The notes: generated from the letters alone by a model not told the origin. DNA of 11,094 nt from Savagea sp. (GCA_030147435.1 JASKZX010000005.1:1-11094), one strand, 5' to 3'. Numbered from the stretch's first letter, positions 1 to 6,865 are shown. Numbers and translations: made by a program.

Positions 1-527
1 ACTGTTTTACCTTTTAATTGATCGGACCCATATTTTTCTTTTGCAGATGCTTTCATCCCCATATAAATACCGTAAGAAGTCACCGGTGACGGATCTCCCG
101 ACGTATTTGCACTTGATGCGTTACCGACTAAGTGATCGGTCTCTTGGAAAACGAAATCGAGATCATCACTTCCTGTTCCGACATCCGCTGACGTAATATA
201 ACGACCATTTAAACTTTCAACGTAACGACCGAATGCACGGAAAAGTGCTTCCGTTTTATCTTTTTTTGGATCTCCTATAATGACGGCTTTCCCTCCACCG
301 AGATTAACACCAGCTGCTGCGTTTTTATATGTCATTCCTTTCGCAAGACGTAAGGCATCTTCTAACGCTTCTTCTTCCGTTTCATATGGCCACATACGCG
401 CTCCCCCGAGTGCAGGACCTAATATCGTATCATGCACGACAATAATCGCTCGTAAACCCGCTTGTTCATCTTGACAAAAAACGACTTGTTCGTACGCTCC
501 CTCTTTCATCTGTTGAAATAAAGACAT
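1..527 (-). CDS. bcd: Leucine dehydrogenase, N-terminal part (runs off left edge)
   Basis: This is the first 175 codons of an NAD-dependent leucine (branched-chain amino acid) dehydrogenase, which deaminates Leu, Val and Ile to their 2-oxo acids in the cytoplasm. The family is about 365 residues, so roughly half is present. The gene starts at the ATG at 527, with an AAAGGGG-type ribosome site about 10 bases upstream. Seen in the translation: [13 protein letters not shown] near residues 18-30, [11 protein letters not shown] at 36-46, [10 protein letters not shown] at 64-73 and NLGGGK at 75-80. Family knowledge places the substrate-binding and catalytic lysines at K68 and K80, and both are present. 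The cut falls just before the NAD-binding Rossmann domain. The gene follows its own promoter after the terminator of the upstream phosphodiesterase gene. In B. subtilis bcd instead follows ptb inside the bkd operon, so this arrangement differs. The identification is secure for the visible half. Confidence 0.95.
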   Translation of the reverse strand, partial: MSLFQQMKEGAYEQVVFCQDEQAGLRAIIVVHDTILGPALGGARMWPYETEEEALEDALRLAKGMTYKNAAAGVNLGGGKAVIIGDPKKDKTEALFRAFGRYVESLNGRYITSADVGTGSDDLDFVFQETDHLVGNASSANTSGDPSPVTSYGIYMGMKASAKEKYGSDQLKGKT

Positions 528-547
528 ATGTATCGTTCCCCTTTTTG

Positions 548-565
548 AATTATTAGAATATTCTA
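548..565 (-). promoter_or_regulatory. CodY-box-like palindrome over the bcd transcription start
   Basis: Bases 554-565 are a perfect 12-base palindrome (TAGAATATTCTA). Read on the minus strand, 548-562 is AATATTCTAATAATT, which matches 12 of 15 positions of the CodY consensus AATTTTCWGAAAATT. The plus-strand reading also matches 12 of 15. The site lies just downstream of the -10 hexamer, over the expected start point at about 560, where a bound repressor would block initiation. CodY senses branched-chain amino acids and GTP and is known to control their metabolism in Bacilli. Its control of this gene is inferred only. Confidence 0.5.
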
Positions 566-566
566 T

Positions 567-595
567 ATTATAACGAACTTTGTTTCTTTTCACAA
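567..595 (-). promoter_or_regulatory. Sigma-A-type promoter of bcd
   Basis: On the minus strand, TTGTGA at 595-590 and a perfect TATAAT at 572-567 are separated by exactly 17 bases. The expected start point is near 560, giving a leader of about 33 bases before the bcd ATG at 527. The promoter sits immediately downstream of the terminator of the preceding gene, so bcd probably begins its own transcript. No sigma-54 (-24/-12) element is evident, unlike the SigL-dependent bkd promoter of B. subtilis. Confidence 0.75.
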
Positions 596-596
596 C

Positions 597-640
597 TAAA
601 AAAGAGAAAGCATTTGAATACGTTCAAACACTTTCTCTTT
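597..640 (-). terminator. Intrinsic terminator after the phosphodiesterase gene
   Basis: On the minus strand a 10-base arm (640-631), two bases TG and TTTGAA pair with TTCAAA, TG and a 10-base arm (610-601) around a CGTA loop, followed by TTT. The two TG/TG positions form U-G wobble pairs only in minus-strand RNA; on the plus strand they would be C/A mismatches. The hairpin therefore favours the minus orientation. It begins 10 bases past the stop codon at 651. Confidence 0.85.
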
Positions 641-650
641 AGACCTATTG

Positions 651-1385
651 TTATTCTTGTTCCGGCATTACGACTTGACGAATGACACGAGGAACATCTG
701 TAATCCAACCGATAATGAGAGGATGACCTTTCATTAACACTTCTTCTTCTCCGAGTACTCCATATAAACGAATCGGGCGACCATCTATTTCTAGCGCTTC
801 AATATGAGCGGTTTTCCATTGTTTATGATTCAAGTGAAAAATATCTGCTAATGGATATTGTGCGAGCCCTTCTGTCGTTAAATCACGCTTTCTTAAAATT
901 TGAGCAACAGGCATCGTCGGGTCATACTTCTTCACTTCTTCTAATAACTCATAATGAAATGATGAAATATGTACATTTGAAAGTGGAGATAAACATTCCA
1001 ATACACGTTTTACAACTTGTGGTCGTTCGAGTAATGTTTCTTTCAGCTCTACGTTGACCCCAATTTGTTGAACTTGTGCGAAATGAACAACTTCTTGTAA
1101 TGCGGGTATACGTAATCGGCGGAAACGGCGTTGCCACCATGAACCTAGTCGAACTTTTTTAGCCGATGGAAAACGTAATTCATCAATATTTCGATCGCGA
1201 GAAGCAAGACGTGATAAATTACGGTCATGAACGACAACGGGTACGCCATCTTTCGTTAGTTGGACATCGATTTCAATGCCATCTGCTCCTTGGCGCACTG
1301 CTTCTTGAAAAGCTCCAATCGTATTTTCGAACCGATCGACACTCGCTCCGCGATGAGCGTAAATATCATATTTTCGTTGAGACAT
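651..1385 (-). CDS. Glycerophosphodiester phosphodiesterase, cytoplasmic type (YqiK/UgpQ-like)
   Basis: This 244-residue protein has the GDPD TIM-barrel pattern and would hydrolyse glycerophosphodiesters from phospholipid turnover to glycerol-3-phosphate and an alcohol. Seen: AHRG at 10-13 with the catalytic His11 and Arg12, FENT at 19-22, EIDV at 38-41 with the metal ligands Glu38 and Asp40, the second catalytic His in VHD at 52-54, and NVELK at 111-115 with Glu113. There is no signal peptide or membrane segment, so it should act in the cytoplasm. Its length is normal for the short bacterial form. The ATG at 1385 is preceded by AGGTGG about 4 bases upstream, slightly close but usable. It sits where B. 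subtilis yqiK lies, between the recN/spo0A region and the bkd genes. The substrate headgroup cannot be told from sequence. The class is secure; the exact symbol is not. Confidence 0.92.
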   Translation of the reverse strand: MSQRKYDIYAHRGASVDRFENTIGAFQEAVRQGADGIEIDVQLTKDGVPVVVHDRNLSRLASRDRNIDELRFPSAKKVRLGSWWQRRFRRLRIPALQEVVHFAQVQQIGVNVELKETLLERPQVVKRVLECLSPLSNVHISSFHYELLEEVKKYDPTMPVAQILRKRDLTTEGLAQYPLADIFHLNHKQWKTAHIEALEIDGRPIRLYGVLGEEEVLMKGHPLIIGWITDVPRVIRQVVMPEQE

Positions 1386-1416
1386 GAAGCCACCTACTTT
1401 TCATTAAGTTACTCGT

Positions 1417-1425
1417 AGTATAACA
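1417..1425 (-). promoter_or_regulatory. Extended -10 element upstream of the phosphodiesterase gene
   Basis: The minus strand reads TGTTATACT at 1425-1417, that is TG-N followed by the -10-like hexamer TATACT. No good -35 is present (TAGAAG at 17-base spacing is poor). The element abuts the U-run of the recN terminator. It would give a leader of about 25 bases before the ATG at 1385. Confidence 0.45.
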
Positions 1426-1473
1426 AAAAAGAAGAAAAGCTTCTAAAACTTGCAACCGTTTTAGAAACTTTTC
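1425..1473 (-). terminator. Intrinsic terminator after recN
   Basis: In minus-strand RNA, 1473-1458 pairs with 1449-1434 to give a 16-bp stem around an 8-base loop, followed by TTC and six T at 1430-1425. The single imperfect position (1440 against 1467) is a G-U wobble in minus-strand RNA but a C/A mismatch on the plus strand. The stem starts two bases after the recN stop codon. Confidence 0.9.
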
Positions 1474-1475
1474 AT

Positions 1476-3185
1476 TTATCTTTGACGCATCATATCTTTT
1501 TTACGTTCTTCTCCTAGCTCAATCAATTCTGCAGCATGACGTAAAGTTAATGGAGTTACTTCTGCCCCTGATAACATACGAGATAATTCTTCTTCTCGTT
1601 TTTCTTCTTCTACAGCACGAATTCGTGTAAATGTTCGACCATTTGCTACTTCTTTTTCAATGACGTAATGATGATCTGCCATCGCTGCAACTTGCGGTAA
1701 ATGCGAAATACAGAGCACTTGAGAGTGATTAGCGATCATCGTCATCTTATCAGCAATCGCTTGCGCTGCCCTTCCGCCTACTCCTGTATCTACTTCATCA
1801 AAAATAATTGATAAAACACCTTCATGAACAGAGAAAATCGTTTTTAATGCGAGCATTACACGAGAAAGCTCTCCTCCAGATGCGACTTGAACGAGTGGCA
1901 TAAACGGTTCACCAACGTTAGTTGAAATGTAGAAAGCGACGTGATCGTAGCCAAACGCATCGAAAGTATCGTTTTCCTTTCTTTCTATTCGCACATCGAA
2001 CTGAGCTTTTTCCATATGTAAGTCTGCCAATTGACGTTCAATTGCGCCTTTTAATTGTTCTGCATTTTGCTTACGAATGATCGAAAGTTCTTCTGCTTCA
2101 ATCATTAAGTCTTGCTTCACTTGTTCAAACTTCTCTTCTACTTCTGCTAAACGTTCATCTCGATGGAGCAGTCGATCTAATTCATCGGCAATCGACTCCC
2201 GATAAATTAAAATATCTTCGATCGTTTCGCCATATTTTCTTTGGAGTTGACTAATTAATGCTAAACGCGACTCCACTTCTTCGACACGTGATGGATTGAA
2301 CTCCATATCTGCTAAAAGATCACTCAATTGATGAGCAACATCTTGTAAAGCATAAAAGTTTGAAGATGTCGTTTCAGCAAGTGTTTCTAACGTTTCATCG
2401 ACGGTTGCAGCATCTTCTAAATCACTCATAGCACTGCCGATCCAATCGAGACCATGGTTTTCGTTACTCAGTGCTTCATACGCTGTACCGAGCCGACTAT
2501 AAATCCGGTCAAAATGTTTTAATTGAGTTTGTTCTTGTACGAGGCGTTCTTCTTCTCCAATTTCAAGCTGTGCTTCATCGATTTCATTTAATTGAAAAGA
2601 ATAAATATCGATTTGCTGCGCGACTTGTCGTTCATCTAACATTTGCTCTTCAAGTTGTCGCTTATATTTTAAATAACGTTTATACATTTCCGTATAACTA
2701 GCAAATGTTTTTTGAAAATCTTCTCCTGCAAATTGGTCGAGTAAATGAATATGATAACGTTCATCCATTAACGACTGATTTTCATGTTGACTATGAATAT
2801 CGACGAGGTGACGCATCACTTCTCGAAGCATCGCTATCGTCACAAGTGTTCCATTAATTCGACAAGTTGATTTTCCTGATGCATTAATATCTCGTCGGAT
2901 AATGAATACATAATCATCCGACCAATCAATGCCTAAATCTTCGAGTTGTTGTTGAAATTCATCCGTCATATATTCGAGTCGAAACATCGCTTCTAGTTCT
3001 GCCTTTTTCGCTCCGTGTCGTACGAATTGATGAGATCCTCGACCACCTGCAAGCAGTTGAATCGCTCCAATAATAATCGACTTTCCAGCACCTGTTTCTC
3101 CTGTTAGCACCGTCATTCCATCTTCGAAACTAACGTGTAACTCTTCGATGATTGCAAAGTCTTTGATCGATAACTCACTTAACAA
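1476..3185 (-). CDS. recN: DNA repair protein RecN (SMC-like ATPase), TTG start
   Basis: RecN is a cohesin-like ATPase recruited early to DNA double-strand breaks, where it supports recombinational repair. The product is 569 residues; the family is usually 550-580. Seen: an N-terminal LSELSIKDFAIIEE start typical of RecN, Walker A GETGAGKS at 29-36, DIHSQHENQ at 129-137, a long charged coiled-coil middle (about 155-400), the ABC signature SGGELSR at 436-442, Walker B IIFDEVD at 460-466 and the switch histidine in CISHLPQ near 495. The start chosen is the TTG at 3185: it gives the conserved N-terminus and has AAAGGAGG 7 bases upstream. A longer frame to an ATG at 3272 would add 29 residues of unrelated sequence overlapping argR. 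The gene lies 17 bases after argR, whose stop lies next to the recN ribosome site. No LexA-type box is visible near it, so any SOS control is not evident here. Confidence 0.96.
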   Translation of the reverse strand: MLSELSIKDFAIIEELHVSFEDGMTVLTGETGAGKSIIIGAIQLLAGGRGSHQFVRHGAKKAELEAMFRLEYMTDEFQQQLEDLGIDWSDDYVFIIRRDINASGKSTCRINGTLVTIAMLREVMRHLVDIHSQHENQSLMDERYHIHLLDQFAGEDFQKTFASYTEMYKRYLKYKRQLEEQMLDERQVAQQIDIYSFQLNEIDEAQLEIGEEERLVQEQTQLKHFDRIYSRLGTAYEALSNENHGLDWIGSAMSDLEDAATVDETLETLAETTSSNFYALQDVAHQLSDLLADMEFNPSRVEEVESRLALISQLQRKYGETIEDILIYRESIADELDRLLHRDERLAEVEEKFEQVKQDLMIEAEELSIIRKQNAEQLKGAIERQLADLHMEKAQFDVRIERKENDTFDAFGYDHVAFYISTNVGEPFMPLVQVASGGELSRVMLALKTIFSVHEGVLSIIFDEVDTGVGGRAAQAIADKMTMIANHSQVLCISHLPQVAAMADHHYVIEKEVANGRTFTRIRAVEEEKREEELSRMLSGAEVTPLTLRHAAELIELGEERKKDMMRQR

Positions 3186-3192
3186 GGCATTT

Positions 3193-3200
3193 CCTCCTTT
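3193..3200 (-). promoter_or_regulatory. Strong ribosome binding site deciding the recN TTG start
   Basis: AAAGGAGG on the minus strand lies 7 bases before the TTG at 3185. It falls between the argR stop (3203-3205) and recN. No alternative in-frame ATG lies near it. Confidence 0.85.
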
Positions 3201-3202
3201 GA

Positions 3203-3655
3203 TTACAACATCGATAACAATCGTTCTTTTATCGGTGTTGTTAACTCTTCCTCTCGACAGATGAGTAAACATGTATCATCGCCACAAATCGTTCCGAGCA
3301 GCTCATCTTCCCATTCTAAACTATCGAGTAATGAACCGACTGCTTGCGCATTGCCCGGTAAAGTTTTTAAAACGATGAAATTGTTTGCTGCATCGATACT
3401 TACGAAAGCATCTTGTAACATTCTTTGCAACTTTTCCTCTGTATTATGTTTTTGAACTGTCGGTAAACTATATTTATAACGTCCGTCTGGAAGTGGGACT
3501 TTAATTAAATGTAATTCTTTAATATCGCGAGACACTGTCGCTTGTGTCACTTCGACACCAGCTTCTTTTAAACTTGCAACGAGTTGGTCTTGCGTTTCGA
3601 TTTCATTATTTGAAATAATGTCGCGGATGCGAATATGACGTTGACCTTTATTCAT
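3203..3655 (-). CDS. argR: Arginine repressor/activator ArgR (AhrC)
   Basis: This 150-residue protein is a full-length ArgR/AhrC, the arginine-responsive hexameric DNA-binding regulator of arginine biosynthesis and catabolism. Seen: the N-terminal winged-helix DNA-binding domain (about 1-70) with [20 protein letters not shown] and the recognition-helix region [14 protein letters not shown] (Ser42 and Arg43 conserved); and the C-terminal oligomerisation and arginine-binding domain with [11 protein letters not shown] at 97-107 and GTICGDDT at 121-128, whose aspartates bind arginine. The ATG at 3655 has GGAG 7 bases upstream. The gene shares a transcript with recN, as in Bacillus. A promoter with an ARG-box-like site lies upstream, suggesting autoregulation. 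In Bacillus, tlyA/yqxC sits between dxs and this gene; it is absent here. Confidence 0.97.
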   Translation of the reverse strand: MNKGQRHIRIRDIISNNEIETQDQLVASLKEAGVEVTQATVSRDIKELHLIKVPLPDGRYKYSLPTVQKHNTEEKLQRMLQDAFVSIDAANNFIVLKTLPGNAQAVGSLLDSLEWEDELLGTICGDDTCLLICREEELTTPIKERLLSML

Positions 3656-3695
3656 GTTGTCACTCCGTTCTTCACTTTTTAACTATTTTTCTTAC

Positions 3696-3725
3696 AGTAT
3701 AACGAATGTTTATGCAAATACGCAA
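3696..3725 (-). promoter_or_regulatory. Promoter of argR-recN
   Basis: On the minus strand TATACT at 3701-3696 is a 5/6 match to the -10 hexamer. TTGCGT at 3725-3720 is a weak -35 (3/6) at 18-base spacing. It lies after the dxs terminator and about 40 bases before the argR ATG. This is the only good promoter-like sequence in the dxs-argR gap. Confidence 0.6.
3703..3716 (-). promoter_or_regulatory. ARG-box-like operator inside the argR promoter
   Basis: The minus strand reads TGCATAAACATTCG, which matches 11 of 14 positions of the ARG box core TGAATWWWWATTCA. It occupies the spacer between the -35 and -10 hexamers, so bound ArgR would block RNA polymerase. Autoregulation by ArgR-family proteins is well known; its operation here is inferred. 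Confidence 0.55.
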
Positions 3726-3741
3726 TGTTTTTTACCGAATG

Positions 3742-3766
3742 AAAACGCGCCCAAAGAGCGCGCCTT
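3742..3766 (-). terminator. Short GC-rich terminator after dxs
   Basis: On the minus strand CGCGC (3762-3758) pairs with GCGCG (3750-3746) across a 7-base loop. The stem is extended by AAGG pairing with TTTT through two A-U and two G-U pairs. The downstream T-run is only four bases, so it may be leaky. It begins about 10 bases after the dxs stop. Confidence 0.65.
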
Positions 3767-3776
3767 CTACTTTCTT

Positions 3777-5663
3777 TTATTGCAACAGTTGTATTCCTTC
3801 TTTTGCGACATTAGAAGCAGTTAAACCGATTTCTTCAAGTAATGCATCGACTGAACCGTGCTCAACGTATTGATCAGGAATGCCGAGTGTCCGTATCATC
3901 GGTACGTCTTCAGCAGTCATCGCCTGAGAATGGAACCACTCTAAAACAGCACTTCCGAAACCTCCTGCGAGCACACCTTCTTCTAATGTAATGATTGGTT
4001 TTTTCTCTCGTTGAAGTCGCTCTAACATTTTTTCATCCATCGGTTTAATGAAACGAGCGTTAATAATTTCAACTGTTTGATTCGTTTCTCGTTCGATTTG
4101 AAGAGCTGCTTCTTTCGCTACTTCAATCATCGGACCGAAAGTTAGAATGGATAAATCTTTTCCTTCTTTTAACACTTCCCATGTACCGATTGGTATTTCT
4201 TTTAATTCCTCATCCATCGGCACACCGTAACCGTTGCCTCGTGGGAAGCGAAGAGCAATTGGTCCATCATTATACGATAACGCGGTCTTTACCATATGTT
4301 GTCCTTCATTTTCATCTTTTGGCATCATGAGAACGAGGTTCGGCAAATGACGTAAATAAGCGATATCAAATACACCGTGATGCGTTTCACCGTCAGCACC
4401 GACAAGTCCTGCTCGGTCAATGCCTAAAAATACGTTTAAGTTTTGACGTGTAATGTCATGAAGCATTTGATCATATGCTCGCTGTAAAAAGGTTGAATAA
4501 ATTGCTAAAAATGGTTTCATCCCTTCAGCAGCTAACCCTGCTGCCATTGTCGCAGCATGTTGTTCTGCAATTCCAACGTCATAAAAACGGTCTGGAAACT
4601 CACGTGCAAAATCTTCTAATTTTGAACCGACAGGCATTGCAGGTGTAATTGCAGCTACGCGATAATCGTCTCGTGCAATTTTACTTACTGTATCTGCAAT
4701 TAGTTTACTCCAACTCGGACCTTTTGCAGGAGCTTTCACAAAGTCTCCTGTATCTATTTTGTAAGGACCTGTTCCGTGCCAAGTACCGACTGTATCACTT
4801 TCAGCCGGTTGATAACCTTTTCCTTTTTTCGTAATGACATGAATAATCGTTGGACCGTCGACTTTTTTCGCATACGTTAATGATTTTTCTAACTCTTCAA
4901 AATCATGTCCATCGACAGGACCTAAATACGTAAACCCAAGTTCTTCAAAAAACATCCCTGGTACGACGAGATATTTAAAGCTATCTTTGACGCGGTCCGC
5001 TGCTTTCACTAATGTGCCACCGATTGCTGGCACTTTCTTCAACATATGCTCAAGCTCATCTTTCGCTGTATTATATTTTCCAGCTGTACGAATACGTCCA
5101 AGCATCGCATGAAGCGCACCGACATTCGGCGCGATAGACATTTCGTTGTCATTTAAAATAACAGTCATATTCGTTTTCTCATGCCCGATATGGTTGAGTG
5201 CTTCAAGCGCCATTCCGCCAGTTAACGCACCGTCTCCGATAATCGGAACGACATAATTTTGATCTCCGCGAATATCTCGAGCAGCTGCCATTCCCATCGC
5301 AGCTGAAAGTGATGTTGAACTATGGCCTGTTTCCCACACGTCGTGTTCACTTTCTGCCATTTTAGGGAATCCACTTAACCCTTTATATTGACGTAATGTA
5401 TCAAATTGAGACGCACGTCCTGTCAATATTTTGTGTACATATGCTTGATGTCCAACGTCCCAAATAAATTTATCTTTCGGACTATCGAATACTTTATGCA
5501 ACATAATCGTTAGCTCTACGACACCTAAATTCGGACCGATATGTCCACCTGTGACGGACAATTTTTCAATTAAAAATTGACGAATCGTTTGCGCAAGTTG
5601 TTTAAGTTGCGCTTCGTCCATCGTTTTTACAACTGATGGATGAGTTATTTCCGTGAGATCCAT
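3777..5663 (-). CDS. dxs: 1-deoxy-D-xylulose-5-phosphate synthase
   Basis: DXS condenses pyruvate and glyceraldehyde-3-phosphate, using thiamine diphosphate, in the first step of the methylerythritol phosphate route to isoprenoids. The product is 628 residues, normal for the family. Seen: the N-terminal TPP domain with GGHIGPNLG at 39-47 (active-site His41), [11 protein letters not shown] at 68-78, the TPP/Mg motif GDGALTGG at 143-150 completed by NDNEMS at 171-176; the transketolase pyrimidine domain with DVGIAEQHA at 362-370 (Glu367) and [15 protein letters not shown] at 416-430; and a C-terminal transketolase domain from about 495. The start is the ATG at 5663: AAGGTG lies 10 bases upstream, and MDL is the usual N-terminus in Bacilli. 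A GTG at 5672 is in frame but only one base from that ribosome site. The gene has its own promoter and terminator, so it may be transcribed alone despite following ispA. Confidence 0.97.
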   Translation of the reverse strand: MDLTEITHPSVVKTMDEAQLKQLAQTIRQFLIEKLSVTGGHIGPNLGVVELTIMLHKVFDSPKDKFIWDVGHQAYVHKILTGRASQFDTLRQYKGLSGFPKMAESEHDVWETGHSSTSLSAAMGMAAARDIRGDQNYVVPIIGDGALTGGMALEALNHIGHEKTNMTVILNDNEMSIAPNVGALHAMLGRIRTAGKYNTAKDELEHMLKKVPAIGGTLVKAADRVKDSFKYLVVPGMFFEELGFTYLGPVDGHDFEELEKSLTYAKKVDGPTIIHVITKKGKGYQPAESDTVGTWHGTGPYKIDTGDFVKAPAKGPSWSKLIADTVSKIARDDYRVAAITPAMPVGSKLEDFAREFPDRFYDVGIAEQHAATMAAGLAAEGMKPFLAIYSTFLQRAYDQMLHDITRQNLNVFLGIDRAGLVGADGETHHGVFDIAYLRHLPNLVLMMPKDENEGQHMVKTALSYNDGPIALRFPRGNGYGVPMDEELKEIPIGTWEVLKEGKDLSILTFGPMIEVAKEAALQIERETNQTVEIINARFIKPMDEKMLERLQREKKPIITLEEGVLAGGFGSAVLEWFHSQAMTAEDVPMIRTLGIPDQYVEHGSVDALLEEIGLTASNVAKEGIQLLQ

Positions 5664-5673
5664 CCGTATCACA

Positions 5674-5679
5674 CACCTT
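5674..5679 (-). promoter_or_regulatory. Ribosome binding site deciding the dxs start
   Basis: AAGGTG on the minus strand is 10 bases before the ATG at 5663 and one base before an in-frame GTG at 5672. The spacing supports the ATG. Confidence 0.65.
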
Positions 5680-5702
5680 CATAAAAATTTACAACAGTTC
5701 CA

Positions 5703-5730
5703 ATTGATATACTTCATTCATTATATCAAT
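5703..5730 (-). repeat. Perfect inverted repeat over the dxs promoter
   Basis: Two perfect 9-base arms (ATTGATATA and TATATCAAT) flank a 10-base spacer. The repeat covers the -10 hexamer and the expected transcription start of dxs. No T-run follows, so it does not look like a terminator. An operator for an unidentified regulator is possible; chance in AT-rich sequence is the alternative. Confidence 0.55.
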
Positions 5731-5747
5731 CCGACACTCCAATACAA
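5720..5747 (-). promoter_or_regulatory. Promoter of dxs with extended -10
   Basis: On the minus strand a perfect TATAAT at 5725-5720 is preceded by TG-A, an extended -10. TTGTAT at 5747-5742 is a moderate -35 at 16-base spacing. The expected start is near 5713, giving a leader of about 50 bases. It lies within the 97-base gap after ispA. Confidence 0.65.
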
Positions 5748-5760
5748 CCGATTGATTTTA

Positions 5761-6645
5761 TTATAAATCTCGTTCAATAATGTAATCTGCAAATTGTTCG
5801 AGTAACGTATTTTCTTTCTCTAAAAAATGTAAGCTTTTGATTGCTTCTTGATGTCGGTCTTGAAGCACTTGTTTTGCTCCATCTAATCCTAATAAAGCAG
5901 GATAAGTCGATTTATCACTTTCCTCATCACTTCCAACAGGCTTTCCTAATTGTTCTGTTGTACTCGTAACATCTAAAATATCATCTTTAATTTGAAAGGC
6001 TAAACCGATATTGTGTGCATACTGACGTAAATACTCATGTTTATCAGGACATAATTGCGCTAAAATCGCTCCTGCTTCAATACTAAAGCGTAATAAAGCA
6101 CCTGTTTTGCGCACATGAATCCTTTCAATGTCTTCAACAGAGAGTTCCTTTCCTTCTCCTGCTAAATCTAATACTTGTCCGGCAACCATTCCTTGAGCGC
6201 CTGCTGCCTTACTTAAAAGACGAATAAGCTCGACTTGTTGTTCGGGTACGACATCTTTTGTTTTTGTAATACTTTCAAATGCGAGAGCTTGCATTGCATC
6301 TCCTGCTAAAATTGCCATCGCTTCACCATACACTTTATGGTTCGTTAATTGTCCGCGACGATAATCGTCATCGTCCATTGCTGGCAAATCATCATGAATG
6401 AGTGAGTACGTATGAATAAGCTCGACGGCCGCTGCGACATACAATGCATCATCAATTCTTAAATCTAAATCTTCTAATGTCGCCAATACGAGTAAAGGTC
6501 GCACTCGCTTGCCTCCTGCATCAATCGAATAACGCATCGCTTCAAGCAACTCTTCAGGTCCTTCTTGTGTATCGATTAAAGCATGTAATGTTTCATTAAT
6601 TTTTGGCGTATTCACTTCAATAAACTTTTCTAACGGCATCGCCAT
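5761..6645 (-). CDS. ispA: Farnesyl diphosphate synthase (geranyltranstransferase)
   Basis: This 294-residue trans-prenyltransferase condenses isopentenyl diphosphate with dimethylallyl and geranyl diphosphate to make farnesyl diphosphate, the precursor of undecaprenyl and quinone side chains. Seen: GGKRVRP at 44-50 (diphosphate binding), the first aspartate-rich motif DDLPAMD at 85-91 in the bacterial DDxxxxD form, GEAMAILAGDAM at 107-118, RKTGALLR at 179-186 and the second aspartate motif DDILD at 221-225. The ATG at 6645 is one base after the xseB stop, with AAGGAG 9 bases upstream. The open frame continues 8 codons further into xseB but without a suitable ribosome site. It is the last gene of the nusB-xseB cluster. 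Product chain length is inferred from family, not measured; a geranylgeranyl product is less likely. Confidence 0.95.
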   Translation of the reverse strand: MAMPLEKFIEVNTPKINETLHALIDTQEGPEELLEAMRYSIDAGGKRVRPLLVLATLEDLDLRIDDALYVAAAVELIHTYSLIHDDLPAMDDDDYRRGQLTNHKVYGEAMAILAGDAMQALAFESITKTKDVVPEQQVELIRLLSKAAGAQGMVAGQVLDLAGEGKELSVEDIERIHVRKTGALLRFSIEAGAILAQLCPDKHEYLRQYAHNIGLAFQIKDDILDVTSTTEQLGKPVGSDEESDKSTYPALLGLDGAKQVLQDRHQEAIKSLHFLEKENTLLEQFADYIIERDL

Positions 6646-6646
6646 A

Positions 6647-6865
6647 TTAAATGTCTCCTTCTTCCACATACGGTTGATCTTTTTGAATTAATTCGTTCAT
6701 TTTTTCTTCAGCTTCTGATAATTTCTTTTGACATAATAATGAAAGTTGCATCCCTCGTTGATACAACTCCATCGATTGCTCTAATGGGACATCTCCAGAC
6801 TCTAAACGAGCAACTATCGTTTCTAACTCTTGCATCGCTTCTTCAAACATCATTTCTTTCGTCAT
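6647..6865 (-). CDS. xseB: Exodeoxyribonuclease VII small subunit
   Basis: This 72-residue protein is the small subunit of exonuclease VII, which with XseA degrades single-stranded DNA to oligonucleotides. Seen: FEEAMQELETIVARLESG at 7-24 and VPLEQSMELYQRGMQL at 26-41, the conserved helical hairpin of the family, ending in a charged tail. The length is typical. The ATG at 6865 lies inside the xseA coding region with a 23-base overlap; AAGGAG is 9 bases upstream. The overlap suggests coupled translation with xseA. In-frame ATGs at codons 5 and 6 are less favoured because the ribosome site fits the first. Confidence 0.95.
   Translation of the reverse strand: MTKEMMFEEAMQELETIVARLESGDVPLEQSMELYQRGMQLSLLCQKKLSEAEEKMNELIQKDQPYVEEGDI

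Noticed and set aside
280..474. Plus-strand open frames in this window (for example 280-474, 851-1057, 1166-1387, 8567-8851, 10532-10756)
   Set aside because: All lie opposite strongly conserved minus-strand genes, have low-complexity or family-less translations and lack convincing ribosome sites. They are antisense shadows.
3186..3272. 29-residue N-terminal extension of recN from the ATG at 3272
   Set aside because: It overlaps the argR C-terminus, matches nothing in RecN, and the TTG at 3185 has a near-perfect ribosome site and the conserved N-terminus.
3186..3740. LexA/DinR-type SOS box near recN or argR
   Set aside because: No CGAAC-N4-GTTCG-like site was found by eye. CGAATGTTTATG at 3703-3714 only resembles one half and fits an ARG box better.
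5679..5717. Twelve-codon leader peptide frame (MKYINWNCCKFL) ending at the dxs ribosome site
   Set aside because: It has no ribosome site and its ATG lies upstream of the expected transcription start. It also lacks the run of one amino acid expected of an attenuation leader.
5703..5730. Inverted repeat before dxs as a terminator of ispA
   Set aside because: The arms are AT-rich, there is no T-run after the second arm, and the first-read arm overlaps a perfect -10 hexamer.
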